A DNA stretch of 60,821 nucleotides from Ruminococcus sp. (GTDB lineage: Bacteria; Bacillota; Clostridia; Oscillospirales; Ruminococcaceae): the NCBI GenBank assembly GCA_031262105.1, contig JAISIH010000012.1, positions 1-60,821 of the forward strand. Direction: 5' to 3'. The position numbers and the translations under genes were made by a program. The notes beneath the pieces are model-generated. The model ran no database searches. It saw only the letters and a program-made list of their open reading frames with translations, and was not told the origin of the DNA. Shown piece by piece: positions 18,660 through 28,856 of the stretch; within the stretch, counting starts at the first letter, position 1; every line of letters begins with the position of its first letter.

Positions 18660-19238
18660 ATGAAAGATAAACTAAGGGCGGTTTACGATTTCATCAAAGG
18701 TAAGATCGAAACGGAAGGTTACGCACCGTCTGTTCGGGAGATTTGTGCGGCACTTGACATAGGCTCGACTTCGACCGCCGCAAGGTATATCAACAGCCTT
18801 GTGGAAGAAGGTTTGCTCGAAAAATCGGACGGAAAGAACCGTGCTGTGAAGCTCACGGGAAAATATTCCACGCGTATACCGCTAATAGGCACAATTACCG
18901 CCGGACAGCCGATTACTGCCCTTGAAGACGTGACGGATTACATAAATTTCCACACGGACAAGAAGTATTACGGCAACCTTTTCGCACTGCGTGTTCGCGG
19001 CGACAGCATGATTAAAGCCTATATTATGGACGGGGACATTGCGGTTATCGAAAAAGCCCCGACCTGCGCAAACGGCGAAATTGCCGCAGTTATGCTTGAC
19101 GGTTCCGCGACGCTCAAACGTTTCTACAAAGAAAACGGCAGATACCGCCTCCAGCCCGAAAACGACTCCATGAATCCGATCCTCACCGACACCTGCGAAG
19201 TCTTAGGGAAATTAGTATCAATTTTAAGATATTATTAA
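18660..19238 (+). CDS. lexA: LexA SOS repressor
   Basis: N-terminal wHTH; cleavage site TAGQPI; catalytic RGDSMI. Confidence 0.95.
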   Translation: MKDKLRAVYDFIKGKIETEGYAPSVREICAALDIGSTSTAARYINSLVEEGLLEKSDGKNRAVKLTGKYSTRIPLIGTITAGQPITALEDVTDYINFHTDKKYYGNLFALRVRGDSMIKAYIMDGDIAVIEKAPTCANGEIAAVMLDGSATLKRFYKENGRYRLQPENDSMNPILTDTCEVLGKLVSILRYY

Positions 19239-19343
19239 TAATATAGCATAAAAAACCTCTTGATTTTTGAGTTTGAATATGTTATTATAATAGTATTGAA
19301 ACGAAAAAACAGAAGTGTAAAAAACTACCTCAGGAGTAAAATA

Positions 19344-19523
19344 ATGAAAGCTATAAAAACCCCCGAAAACGATTGTCTCATCGGATATCTGAAAAAATAC
19401 GCGCCTCTTGCCTGTGCTTTGCTTGTTTTTCTGCTCTCCGCAGGGTTCATTTTCTGTAAACTTATCAGTTTAAAACGCTACAACGAGCGTTGGGCAGAAT
19501 ATGATGAGTGCGGTGCATTATAA
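19344..19523 (+). CDS. Small single-TM hypothetical protein
   Basis: 60-codon ORF with a hydrophobic segment; stop overlaps the next start as TAATG. Confidence 0.5.
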   Translation: MKAIKTPENDCLIGYLKKYAPLACALLVFLLSAGFIFCKLISLKRYNERWAEYDECGAL

Positions 19524-20767
19524 TGGTAATTATCGGCGATAAAATCTATATGCCGGGCGGGAATTTTATCTCCGGCGCGATTTATATTGCAGACGGGAAA
19601 ATTACCGAAATTAGGAAAATCCCTGTAGATGAGATTAATGCTGATATTGATGCTCGCGGGTGTATAGTTTATCCCGGTTTCATTGATTGCCACACGCATC
19701 TCGGGCTTTACGGCTCCGGGATCGGTATTGAGGGCGACGACCTTAACGAAGACTCCGACCCTGTCACGCCCCAACTTCGTGCGATTGACGCGCTTGACCC
19801 GTTCGAGCCGGAATTTGCGGCGGCGTGTAAAGCCGGGATAACGACCGTTGTAACCGGCAGCGGTTCTGCGAACGTTATCGGCGGCGATCTTATCGCGGTA
19901 AAAACCTTCGGGAGTATCGCCGACGAGATGCTCATTAAGCCTGTCGGGATAAAATTCGCTCTCGGCGAAAATCCGAAAGCAGTCCACGGGGACAAAAATT
20001 CGCCCCCGGTTACAAGGATGGGGATTGCCGCACTGATACGCGAGGCACTTTTGAAGGCGGCGCGTTATCGTGATGACCTTCTTGCGGCGGAAGGCGACAG
20101 TGATTTTTGCTGTGGTGTCTCCGGCAACGGCAGCTCCGGTAACGTTGGCTTAGACAACAGAGTTTCCGAAAGCAGAGTTTCAGACATTAGAACTTCCGAC
20201 AACGGCGATATTGACCGCCCGGAATTTGACATAAAATCCGAAGCCTTGCTGCCGCTTCTTCGCGGCGAGGTTATGGCGCATTTCCACTGCCACAAGGCGA
20301 ACGACATCGTTACCGCAGTTCGGATTGCGGAGGAATTTAACCTAAAATATACCCTCATTCATTGCACAGAGGGGCATAAAATCGCCGATTTTCTGGCAAA
20401 AAAAGGTGCTTCCGCCGTTATCGGACCGATTATCTCTTCAAAATCGAAGCCCGAGCTTGCCGAAGTTACCGAACAAAACGCCGGAATCCTCAAAAATGCC
20501 GGGGTTAACGTCGCAATCTGCACCGACCACCCCGAAATCCCCGAGCATTACCTTCTTTACTCTGCGGAAATTGCCGCTGCGAACGGCTTAACCGACCCTA
20601 TTGCCGCGATAACCTCCGAGGCGGCGAAGATTGCCGGAATTGACGACCGTGTCGGTTACATAAAGCCCGGTTTCGATGCCGATTTTGTAATCGCGGAGGA
20701 GAATCCGTTCAAAGTTAAATACACTATTATTAACGGAAAATTAATAAATTATGAAAACGCGCAATGA
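19523..20767 (+). CDS. Amidohydrolase family protein (imidazolonepropionase/dihydroorotase-like)
   Basis: PGFIDCHTHLGLYGSG, AHFHCHKA, HCTEGHK, CTDHPE metal-site motifs. Confidence 0.88.
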   Translation: MVIIGDKIYMPGGNFISGAIYIADGKITEIRKIPVDEINADIDARGCIVYPGFIDCHTHLGLYGSGIGIEGDDLNEDSDPVTPQLRAIDALDPFEPEFAAACKAGITTVVTGSGSANVIGGDLIAVKTFGSIADEMLIKPVGIKFALGENPKAVHGDKNSPPVTRMGIAALIREALLKAARYRDDLLAAEGDSDFCCGVSGNGSSGNVGLDNRVSESRVSDIRTSDNGDIDRPEFDIKSEALLPLLRGEVMAHFHCHKANDIVTAVRIAEEFNLKYTLIHCTEGHKIADFLAKKGASAVIGPIISSKSKPELAEVTEQNAGILKNAGVNVAICTDHPEIPEHYLLYSAEIAAANGLTDPIAAITSEAAKIAGIDDRVGYIKPGFDADFVIAEENPFKVKYTIINGKLINYENAQ

Positions 20768-21080
20768 TTTTGATGTTCCTGTTTTTGAATATTACGACAA
20801 CGGCGGAAAATACAGCGGTTCTCGCCGCGGCACCGAAAAAGACGATTTTAACTACAAAACAGCGATAGTTAAAACAGACGATAAAAAGGTATTTACTGCC
20901 GATATTTGGTATGGGCTTCTAAACCTTGAATCTTCCGAAAAGGTTTCGGGCGAAACATTTTCAGCCGACAAAGACGGACTTTCAAAGGCTTACGAGTTCA
21001 TCGACGCGGCTTATGACGTTTGGCTTAAAACACACGAACCGATTTTATTTGAGAAAATCGACGACGAATATGATGAATAA
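20751..21080 (+). CDS. Hypothetical 109 aa protein
   Basis: Overlaps the upstream amidohydrolase end; coding-like composition. Confidence 0.5.
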   Translation: MKTRNDFDVPVFEYYDNGGKYSGSRRGTEKDDFNYKTAIVKTDDKKVFTADIWYGLLNLESSEKVSGETFSADKDGLSKAYEFIDAAYDVWLKTHEPILFEKIDDEYDE

Positions 21081-21179
21081 AATCACGGCGCGGATTAATA
21101 AAATTCGCGTCTTTTTTGTTTTTTCGGTAACTAAAGAGTGGATTATCCATATTATAGTAAAAAGTAATACTATAGGAGT

Positions 21180-21932
21180 GTGGACACTTTGCCGAAAGTT
21201 TTTTTAAGCCCATCAACACAAGAATGGAATAAATATGTCAACGGCGGAACCGAAGAACAGTACATGAATATCCTTGCCGATTATATGGAACCGCTCCTGC
21301 AGGCTTCCGGCATCGACTATGTTCGCAACGACCCGGCGAAAAATGTGCTGGGGGCGATTGACGACTCAAACGCCGGGCAATATGACGTACACCTTGCGCT
21401 TCATTCAAACGCCGCCGGCGGAAACTATGCAGGGAGAATTCAGGGCGTTGACGTTTACTATTCGCCGTATTCGGAATTTTCAAAAAAGCTTGCCGACATA
21501 ATCGCCGCAAATATGAAAGACGGTACATATCCCGACCCCTCAAGGGTTAAGACCGAGCCCACGACGAGCCTTGCGGAGGTTAACCGCACAAAAGCCGTGT
21601 CAGTCCTCGCCGAACTCGGTTATCACGACAACGTTACCGACGCCGAATGGATAAAAAATAACATTCCGCAGATTGCCGAATCTCTCGTGAAGTCCCTCGC
21701 CGATTACTTCGGGATACCATTCATAAACGGCGGCAACGTCCGTTACGGAACCGTTGTAACCGACGGCAGCGGGCTTAATATCCGTGAATTCCCCGCTTCT
21801 ACCGCCGCTGTTGTCGGCTCTATCCCCGCAGGAGCAACCGTTACAGTCCTCGGCGACGCGGGAGATTGGTATGTTGTGAATTATAACGGCACTCGCGGCT
21901 ATTCTTCAAAACAATACATACAAATGAATTAA
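21180..21932 (+). CDS. N-acetylmuramoyl-L-alanine amidase with SH3b domain (start may be TTG 21189)
   Basis: FLSPSTQEWNKY..., HLALHSNA, ELGYHDN amidase_3 motifs; C-terminal SH3b (GSGLNIREFPASTAAVVGSIPAGATVTVLG). Confidence 0.9.
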   Translation: MDTLPKVFLSPSTQEWNKYVNGGTEEQYMNILADYMEPLLQASGIDYVRNDPAKNVLGAIDDSNAGQYDVHLALHSNAAGGNYAGRIQGVDVYYSPYSEFSKKLADIIAANMKDGTYPDPSRVKTEPTTSLAEVNRTKAVSVLAELGYHDNVTDAEWIKNNIPQIAESLVKSLADYFGIPFINGGNVRYGTVVTDGSGLNIREFPASTAAVVGSIPAGATVTVLGDAGDWYVVNYNGTRGYSSKQYIQMN

Positions 21933-22120
21933 TCTACAAAAAAAAGATTTGCAGCGCCGCAAGTCTTTTTTTTTACGTTGTAAATGATGTAAAATTAAAA
22001 AAGCACGCTATGTTCACAATTTGTGCATGAATATTGTTAACAGGAGGTGTATAATTTATATATAGATAAATTGTATAACTCAACGAAGCGTTAAAATTGT
22101 CAATTTCTCGGAGGTAAGAA

Positions 22121-24184
22121 ATGAATAAACGGACAAGCATTAAGAACAGAATTATGTTTTCGGTCCTTGCAATAATTATCGCATTGATGCTCGTCATGGT
22201 GGTAACGATTTCGCTTGTTTCATCTAACACAACGACTTCGCTCGTGACTGATTTGGTTGACAATCGCGTTCAGGCGTACGCCGCACAGCTTGAAACAATC
22301 AACGGCGAATCCTACTCTACGGTTGAACTCCTCCGAGAACAGGTTTATGAAACGCTTAATTCAAGCGACACGGGTTTACAGAAGTCGAACAGAATTGTGG
22401 CTATGCTTGAAAGCGCGCTTGCTTCAAACGGCGATGCGGGGGCTTATTGGGCGGCGTTCGAGCCGGATATCCTCCCTGAGGCGGTTTTTTCAAGCTCGAC
22501 AATTGTAACGGACACTAATCTGCGCTTTGTTCCCTGCGTTTCGCGTAATTCCGACGGCTCATTTTTAATCGAACCGCTTGCAGGAATCGGAGACCCGGCT
22601 ACGGAATTTTACGAGGGTGCGAAAAATTCCGGAAAACCCTACATAACAGAACCTTTCGCATACGCGTACGGCGGCGTTGAGTCGAATGTTTATTCAATCT
22701 GCCTCCCGATGATACAGGGCGGAAAAGTAATCGGTGTAATCGGCGCAGACATTATGCTTGTGAGTGCGGACGAACTTATGGCGGACGCGAAAATTTTAGA
22801 GAACGGTTACGTATTCCTCCTTTCCTCCGGCGGCACAGTTATAACAAGCCCCACGCCGGAATATGTTCTACAGCCCTATTCATCAATTTCCTATCTTGAG
22901 GAAGTCGGGGATAAAATCGAACAGACCGCGAAAGACGGCACAGAATGGTACGGCGAAGCAGAGGGAAGGATGCTTTATTTCATCCCGGTAAAGACCGGCG
23001 ATGTGCCGACCAATCTTGTAATGGGCGGAACGGTGCTTAATTCGGAATTTAATTCTTCGACAACGGCTCTCACGGTTATTATCGTAATTTTCGGGGTTGC
23101 AATTGTGCTGCTTGTTGCGCTGGCGGTGTTTATTACCGTTAATCGGGCAATTAAGCCGCTTGAAGAAATTATCGACGGCGCAAGGCATATAAGCGTCGGC
23201 GATACGGCTTCTATTACAATTCAAAAAACCGATGCTAATACAAAGAATGAAATTGAGCTTCTTGCGAATGCTTTCGTTGTTATGGCGGACAGCATTAAGG
23301 AGCAGGCGAAGCTTATCACGGCGGTTTCCGAGGGCGATTATTCCTCCCACGTTGCGGTGCGTTCGGACGGCGACATAATGAATATTGAAATTAACCGCAT
23401 GATCGACTCACTCAATGTTACATTTGAAAAAATCCGCTCGTCGTCGCTTCAGGTTAAAAACGGCGCGGAGCAGATTAGCAACGCCGCAGAGTCGCTCGCT
23501 TCGGGTTCTCAAGAGCAAGCCGCAACCATCGAGGAACTCAATGCAAGCCTCACCGATGTTGCTTCACAGGCAAATCAAAACGCCGAAATGGCGCAAAATG
23601 CATATGCGCTTTCCGAAAAAATCCGCACGAATGCACAAAAGGGCAACGCACAGATGAACGACCTTAAAACGGCGGTTGGTGAGATTGAGTCTGCATCGCA
23701 CGACATATCAAAGGTTATAAAAGTTATCGACGACATAGCCTTCCAGACAAATATTTTAGCCCTTAATGCGGCTGTCGAAGCGGCGAGAGCGGGCGAAGCT
23801 GGGAAAGGCTTCTCGGTTGTTGCGGACGAGGTTAGAAACCTTGCATCAAAATCCGCAGAAGCGGCGAAGGAAACCGGCGCATTAATCGAAAATTCCATTC
23901 AAAAATCGAATCAAGGCGCAGCAATAGCGGCAGAAACCGCCGCATCGCTTGATGAAATTGTTGCGGGGATTAACGAAAGCGCGGCGGTTGTCCACAACAT
24001 TTCAGAGGGTTCAACGGAGCAAAAAACAGCCCTCATAAACATCAACACCGCCCTCGAGCAGTTCTCCGACGTTGTTTCAAGAAACTCCGCAACCGCCGAA
24101 GAAAGTGCCGCCGAAAGCGTCGAACTTACCGAACAGGCAGAGCTTCTTGACGAAAGCATTAAAGAATTTAAGCTTGCGAAGTAA
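22121..24184 (+). CDS. Methyl-accepting chemotaxis protein with Cache-type sensor and HAMP
   Basis: TM-Cache-TM-HAMP; hairpin tip [49 protein letters not shown]. Confidence 0.95.
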   Translation: MNKRTSIKNRIMFSVLAIIIALMLVMVVTISLVSSNTTTSLVTDLVDNRVQAYAAQLETINGESYSTVELLREQVYETLNSSDTGLQKSNRIVAMLESALASNGDAGAYWAAFEPDILPEAVFSSSTIVTDTNLRFVPCVSRNSDGSFLIEPLAGIGDPATEFYEGAKNSGKPYITEPFAYAYGGVESNVYSICLPMIQGGKVIGVIGADIMLVSADELMADAKILENGYVFLLSSGGTVITSPTPEYVLQPYSSISYLEEVGDKIEQTAKDGTEWYGEAEGRMLYFIPVKTGDVPTNLVMGGTVLNSEFNSSTTALTVIIVIFGVAIVLLVALAVFITVNRAIKPLEEIIDGARHISVGDTASITIQKTDANTKNEIELLANAFVVMADSIKEQAKLITAVSEGDYSSHVAVRSDGDIMNIEINRMIDSLNVTFEKIRSSSLQVKNGAEQISNAAESLASGSQEQAATIEELNASLTDVASQANQNAEMAQNAYALSEKIRTNAQKGNAQMNDLKTAVGEIESASHDISKVIKVIDDIAFQTNILALNAAVEAARAGEAGKGFSVVADEVRNLASKSAEAAKETGALIENSIQKSNQGAAIAAETAASLDEIVAGINESAAVVHNISEGSTEQKTALININTALEQFSDVVSRNSATAEESAAESVELTEQAELLDESIKEFKLAK

Positions 24185-24195
24185 TTAAAATAGAA

Positions 24196-24254
24196 GTGCT
24201 TAGCCGGAAGGCTAAGCACTATGCTTTTGCCGTTATAAGACTAAGCACTTTTTT
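24196..24254. terminator. Three-armed terminator-like structure between convergent genes
   Basis: GTGCTTAGCC-GGAA-GGCTAAGCAC plus a third arm CTAAGCACTTTTTT at 24241. Confidence 0.7.
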
Positions 24255-24259
24255 GCGGT

Positions 24260-25006
24260 TTACAGGACGTTGATTTTTTTCGTGAAGACCCAATTTGTGA
24301 AGTGGAAGAATCCGACCGTAACTGCAATTGCTACAACAGTGTCAACGCCGTACAGCACAATTTCGGTTGCCGTACTGCTGCTGAATTCAACTAATCCGTT
24401 AAATATAATCGAGTACAGCACGTATATCAGAAAGACAGCAATTTCAAACAGGGCTTCTGCAACCTTTCTTTTTGTGCCGAAAAGATGTCCGAACGCTCCG
24501 CCCGCGCATACAAAACCATAAAAGCTAACAATCCCTAACAGAGAACGAATCATGAGAGCGACAGCTATAAAATAACCGGCTTCGGAACTAATGCTTTGAA
24601 TTATTAATTCGAGAAAATTATAAGCTTCGGAGAACGGCGTGAAATTCATAATCGACAAGGACATACAAAGAAGCGCGAAGAAAAATGAGAGCAATGTCGT
24701 GATGAAAAAGAACAGAGTTTTTGAAAAAAGCAGATTATTAAACTTCACCGGAAGCATAGAAATAAGGTAGGATGTCTTGCCGTTTAAGTCGCTGTCAAGC
24801 CATAACAAACTTAAAGCAAAGGTCCCGACAACTATAACCATTGAACCGAGAGAACCGACAAGCAAACGGAGTGTAAACCGCAAGTCTTCATCCAGATTTC
24901 CGGTCATAGCGTAGAACAAAATCGGGATAATTACTCCAAAGCCGAAGATAAGTGCAAACGGAAGCCACCGCGTTTTCAGATCGTATTTTATAACTTTTCT
25001 TAACAT
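24260..25006 (-). CDS. ABC-2 type permease
   Basis: Six-TM-like 248 aa protein next to an ATPase and a GntR/YtrA regulator. Confidence 0.8.
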   Translation of the reverse strand: MLRKVIKYDLKTRWLPFALIFGFGVIIPILFYAMTGNLDEDLRFTLRLLVGSLGSMVIVVGTFALSLLWLDSDLNGKTSYLISMLPVKFNNLLFSKTLFFFITTLLSFFFALLCMSLSIMNFTPFSEAYNFLELIIQSISSEAGYFIAVALMIRSLLGIVSFYGFVCAGGAFGHLFGTKRKVAEALFEIAVFLIYVLYSIIFNGLVEFSSSTATEIVLYGVDTVVAIAVTVGFFHFTNWVFTKKINVL

Positions 25007-25701
25007 TTGAAAACCTCCCTGAAATAAGCGTCAACCGACATTCCGTGGGTTTCGCGGATTTCGTCGGAAGTCGAGTGTAAAAAGAGTTTCCCGTACTTTA
25101 TAAAGATAACTTCGTCGAGTGTGTTTTCAATATCGCTTATGAGATGCGTCGAAATTATCACGCTTGAATCGGCGTTATAATTGCTGATAATTGTGTTTAA
25201 TATGTAGTCACGCGCCGCCGGGTCAACGCCGCCGATCGGCTCGTCAAGAAGATAAAGTTTCGCTTTTCTACTCATGATAAGCACAAGCTGAACCTTTTCC
25301 TGTGTGCCTTTTGAAAGGGTTTTGAAGGTCTCCGAGCCGTCAATATCGAGCCGCTTTAACATTTCGTAAGCCGCGTTCATATCGAAGTCGGCGTAAAATT
25401 CGCGGAAAAAATCAATTATCGCGAAAACCTTCATATATTCCGGCACAAAAGTTTTGTCCGGGAGGTATGAGACAACCGCCTTCGTGTCCGGTCCGATATT
25501 CATGCCGTCAATGGTTATGCTCCCGGCGGTTGGGGTTAATAAACCCGCCGCAAGCTTTATCAGCGTAGTTTTTCCGCTTCCGTTCGGACCGCAAAGCCCG
25601 ATAATTTTCCCCGATTCGATGTTAAGGCTAACGTCGTCGAGGGCGATTTTTTTCTTTCCATACGCCTTTGTAAGCCCGACAGTCTCTAAAATTGCCATCA
25701 C
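25000..25701 (-). CDS. ABC transporter ATP-binding protein (YtrB-like)
   Basis: GPNGSGKTTLIK, LSKGTQEKV, LYLLDEPIGGVD. Confidence 0.92.
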   Translation of the reverse strand: MMAILETVGLTKAYGKKKIALDDVSLNIESGKIIGLCGPNGSGKTTLIKLAAGLLTPTAGSITIDGMNIGPDTKAVVSYLPDKTFVPEYMKVFAIIDFFREFYADFDMNAAYEMLKRLDIDGSETFKTLSKGTQEKVQLVLIMSRKAKLYLLDEPIGGVDPAARDYILNTIISNYNADSSVIISTHLISDIENTLDEVIFIKYGKLFLHSTSDEIRETHGMSVDAYFREVFKC

Positions 25702-26066
25702 TTTTCCTCCTTGAATTCGGTTAAATAATTCGTCAAAGCCGCCTTGTCAAAACCTAATTTTCTCATCCTCGCGATATAATCGACGGTTGCACCTCGCGCA
25801 AGGTCGTGATTGAGTTTATTAAGAATGTCGGGGTTATCGTTCACGAACCGCCCGCCGTTGCCGCGTTCAGAAGCAACAAGCGCGGAGGATTCAAGCTCGG
25901 ACAAGGCACGCTGGACGGTGTTCGGGTTAACGCCCGCCGTCTCTGCAATCTCGCGGACTGTGGGGATTTTCCCGCCCGGCGGCAATTCCCCGGAGGCAAT
26001 CTGTGTGCGTATTCGCTCCGCGATTTGAAGGTAGATGGGTGTCCCGTCGTCAAATTTCCAACTCAA
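25698..26066 (-). CDS. GntR family regulator (YtrA subfamily)
   Basis: PIYLQIAERIRTQIASGELPPGGKIPTVREIAETAGVNPNTVQRALSELE. Confidence 0.93.
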   Translation of the reverse strand: MSWKFDDGTPIYLQIAERIRTQIASGELPPGGKIPTVREIAETAGVNPNTVQRALSELESSALVASERGNGGRFVNDNPDILNKLNHDLARGATVDYIARMRKLGFDKAALTNYLTEFKEEK

Positions 26067-26097
26067 TTTCTCATCTCCTCTTGTATTGTTGTACTAA

Positions 26098-26117
26098 TGT
26101 ATTAATGTCATAATACA
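26098..26117. promoter_or_regulatory. Candidate GntR/YtrA operator
   Basis: Perfect inverted repeat TGTATTA-ATGTCA-TAATACA just upstream of the regulator. Confidence 0.55.
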
Positions 26118-26249
26118 ATAATACACCCCTCGATGTAAATTGTCAAGGGGTTTTGTAATTGTTTACAAAAAATTAATATTTGCGTTGCGGGGATAGGGCG
26201 GGGAACCCAGATTTTTCAGATACCGAAATATGTTTATCTTGTTTTAGTT

Positions 26250-28856
26250 TTAGCTTAATGTTCTGCAAAGTTTTGCCGCTTCTTCAAATTCGGCGTGTAA
26301 GATTTGCGCCGCAATTTCGGTGATAACCTCTTCTGTCTGCTCAAGCCAATCCTTTTCGCGGAGTGCCGCGATGAGTTTGTCCGCTGTGTCGGTGTCGTAA
26401 TTATCGCAGGCGGCGGCGATTTCAAAAAGCGTTTTATGCAAAAATTCGGTGTCTTCTGTTTGCGTTTCGTTCTTTTTTTGGGGCGTGATTTTTTCGGTAA
26501 AGGCGGTTAATTTTTCGATAAAATTGGGCGTGTTTTTTTCGATATAATCATGATTTTCTTCACGCCCGGCGGTTTCAAGAAGCCTTGCAAGCTCGGACAG
26601 CTCGTTGTTGCCGACGTTTGCGAGGGCGGATTTCATGGCATGGGCGGTTGTTACAAAAAGCTCGTTTTTCCAAAGCTCCGATAGTATCGGAATTGCCTTT
26701 TTTGCGTCGCGTAAAAATACTTCGATAAGTTTCGGTGAAATGCCGTCGTTCGCAGGTTCGGGCAGGGGTAAATTTTTCGCCGTGTTAAATTCGGCAGCCT
26801 TTTTTTCATTTCGTACAAAACGATTGAGAGAGGTGTTCAGGCGGCGAATATCAATCGGTTTTGAGATAAAATCGTCGAAACCTTTTTCGCGAAACATCGC
26901 TTCATTCCCGGTCAGCGCGTTCGCCGTCAGCGCGACAATCGGCAGTTTATACCCGCCGGCGCGGAGCTTCTCGACAGTTTCAATGCCGTCCATCTGCGGC
27001 ATCATATGGTCCATGAAAATTATGTCGTAAGTCTTCCCGGAGTTAACGAGATCAATCGCCGCAAAACCGCTTGTGACGGTCTCAACCGTAATTCCGTACG
27101 GTCTTATAAGCCCCTCTGCGACATAAAGATTTGTCTCAACGTCGTCAACAACAAGCACCTTTCCGTACGGCATATATTCGCGGATAACCTGCATTTTTGC
27201 GGTCTGTTTATCGCGGGAATATGAAAAGTTTGAAAGATTCGCGGCAAGTTCCGCACCGATAATTTTATCCGCCGAGACTTTTTGCGGAACGCTTACCGTA
27301 AAGGTACTCCCGACGCCGTATTCAGACTCAATCGTCATCGTTCCGTTCATGAGAACGAGGAGGCGTTTTGTGATACTCATTCCGAGCCCTGTTCCCTCGG
27401 TTGTGCGGTTTGTTTCAAGGTTAAAGCGGGCGAATTCGTTCCCGAGAACCGCCGCATCCTCGGGCTTCATGCCCTGCCCGGTGTCGCTGATGCTGATTAT
27501 GAGGTTAACGCCGGTTGCGGTTTTTTCGGACGAAACGTCCATTTTAACGCTTCCGCGGTCGGTGTATTTGAAGGCGTTTGTTAAGATATTGCCGAGGATT
27601 TGTTTTATACGAAGCTCATCGCCGAAAAGTTTTGCGGGGGTATCTTCTGAAATTTTAAGGAAAAATTCGATCGGTTTTGAACCAATCCGCGTGATATTAA
27701 GCTGAATTGTATCGTTAATGAGGGACGGCAGATCGTATTTCGCCGGCAGGATTTCAAGCTTGCCCGTTTCAATCTTTGAGAGGTCTAAAATGTCGTTTAT
27801 AATCCCGAGAAGACCATGCCCGGAAGAGTAAATTTTCGTGATTGCTTCGACTGTATCGTTCGGCAGATCATTCCGCCCCATCTGCATCTGCGATATGCCG
27901 ATAATTGCGTTCATCGGCGTGCGGATTTCGTGGGACATTGTCGCTAAAAATTTCGATTTCGATATATTTGCGCGGACAGCGTTTTCCTTTTCGCGTTCCG
28001 CTTCAATCTTCGCTTCAACCATTGCGGAAACTTCCGTCACGTCGATGAACATTCCGCTTGTTTCACCCTCAAGTTTATCGCAGACTATCTTAAAATAATG
28101 CGGCACGCCGTTCACGTCAATTTTTTCAATGCCTTCAAAAAAACCCTCGTTTTCGATAATATGCGCGAACATTATTTTTATCTCGAAATCGCGGAAAAGA
28201 TCAAGCGCAGGTCTCCCGACAGCGTAGCGTGACGGGCAATCGGCGAACTCCGCCATCTTTTCGGAAATGTAAGAAATCCTCCGCATATCGTCAACGATAA
28301 GCATCATATTCGGCGTCGATTGAAGCAGTGAAGCAAGCGCATCCAAGCCCTTTTGCGCAGCGGTATTACGGACGGAAAGGCGATACGAGAGAATCATCAT
28401 GAATATGAAGCCGTAAAGGAACAGCAAACCGTCGATAAGCATCTCGCGCATATCGGCAACGCCCGGAATTCGGAGGACTGTGAAATAGAGCGGAAAATTA
28501 ACGACAATTGTTATGATAAAGAAGGTAACAACGGACTTAAAATTAAGGTAGATACAAACAATTCCGACGGTACAAAGCATTGATATGTAATAATACTCGA
28601 AGTCGTGAAAATATATTGCGCCGCCTAAGAATACGCCCATAATTACAATGCCGGTAACTATCGGAACGTATCTGCTGCTCTTAAGGCGCGTCTGCGTTAT
28701 AATTAAAATTGCCGTTGTAATTGTGCAAAGTACAATTAAACTTTCGCCGTATTCGATGTTTTGCCCGGTGATTATTCCTTCGAGATACCGAAGTATTCCA
28801 TAAAGCATAACACCGAAACGTCCGACATGATTTGCGATTTTATATTCACTGCTCAT
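26250..28856 (-). CDS. Membrane hybrid histidine kinase (TM-PAS-HK-REC-Hpt)
   Basis: MSHEIRTPMNAIIG H-box, GTGLGMSI G-box, VVDDVETN/FMDHMMPQMDG receiver, TAHAMKSALANVG Hpt. Confidence 0.93.
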   Translation of the reverse strand: MSSEYKIANHVGRFGVMLYGILRYLEGIITGQNIEYGESLIVLCTITTAILIITQTRLKSSRYVPIVTGIVIMGVFLGGAIYFHDFEYYYISMLCTVGIVCIYLNFKSVVTFFIITIVVNFPLYFTVLRIPGVADMREMLIDGLLFLYGFIFMMILSYRLSVRNTAAQKGLDALASLLQSTPNMMLIVDDMRRISYISEKMAEFADCPSRYAVGRPALDLFRDFEIKIMFAHIIENEGFFEGIEKIDVNGVPHYFKIVCDKLEGETSGMFIDVTEVSAMVEAKIEAEREKENAVRANISKSKFLATMSHEIRTPMNAIIGISQMQMGRNDLPNDTVEAITKIYSSGHGLLGIINDILDLSKIETGKLEILPAKYDLPSLINDTIQLNITRIGSKPIEFFLKISEDTPAKLFGDELRIKQILGNILTNAFKYTDRGSVKMDVSSEKTATGVNLIISISDTGQGMKPEDAAVLGNEFARFNLETNRTTEGTGLGMSITKRLLVLMNGTMTIESEYGVGSTFTVSVPQKVSADKIIGAELAANLSNFSYSRDKQTAKMQVIREYMPYGKVLVVDDVETNLYVAEGLIRPYGITVETVTSGFAAIDLVNSGKTYDIIFMDHMMPQMDGIETVEKLRAGGYKLPIVALTANALTGNEAMFREKGFDDFISKPIDIRRLNTSLNRFVRNEKKAAEFNTAKNLPLPEPANDGISPKLIEVFLRDAKKAIPILSELWKNELFVTTAHAMKSALANVGNNELSELARLLETAGREENHDYIEKNTPNFIEKLTAFTEKITPQKKNETQTEDTEFLHKTLFEIAAACDNYDTDTADKLIAALREKDWLEQTEEVITEIAAQILHAEFEEAAKLCRTLS

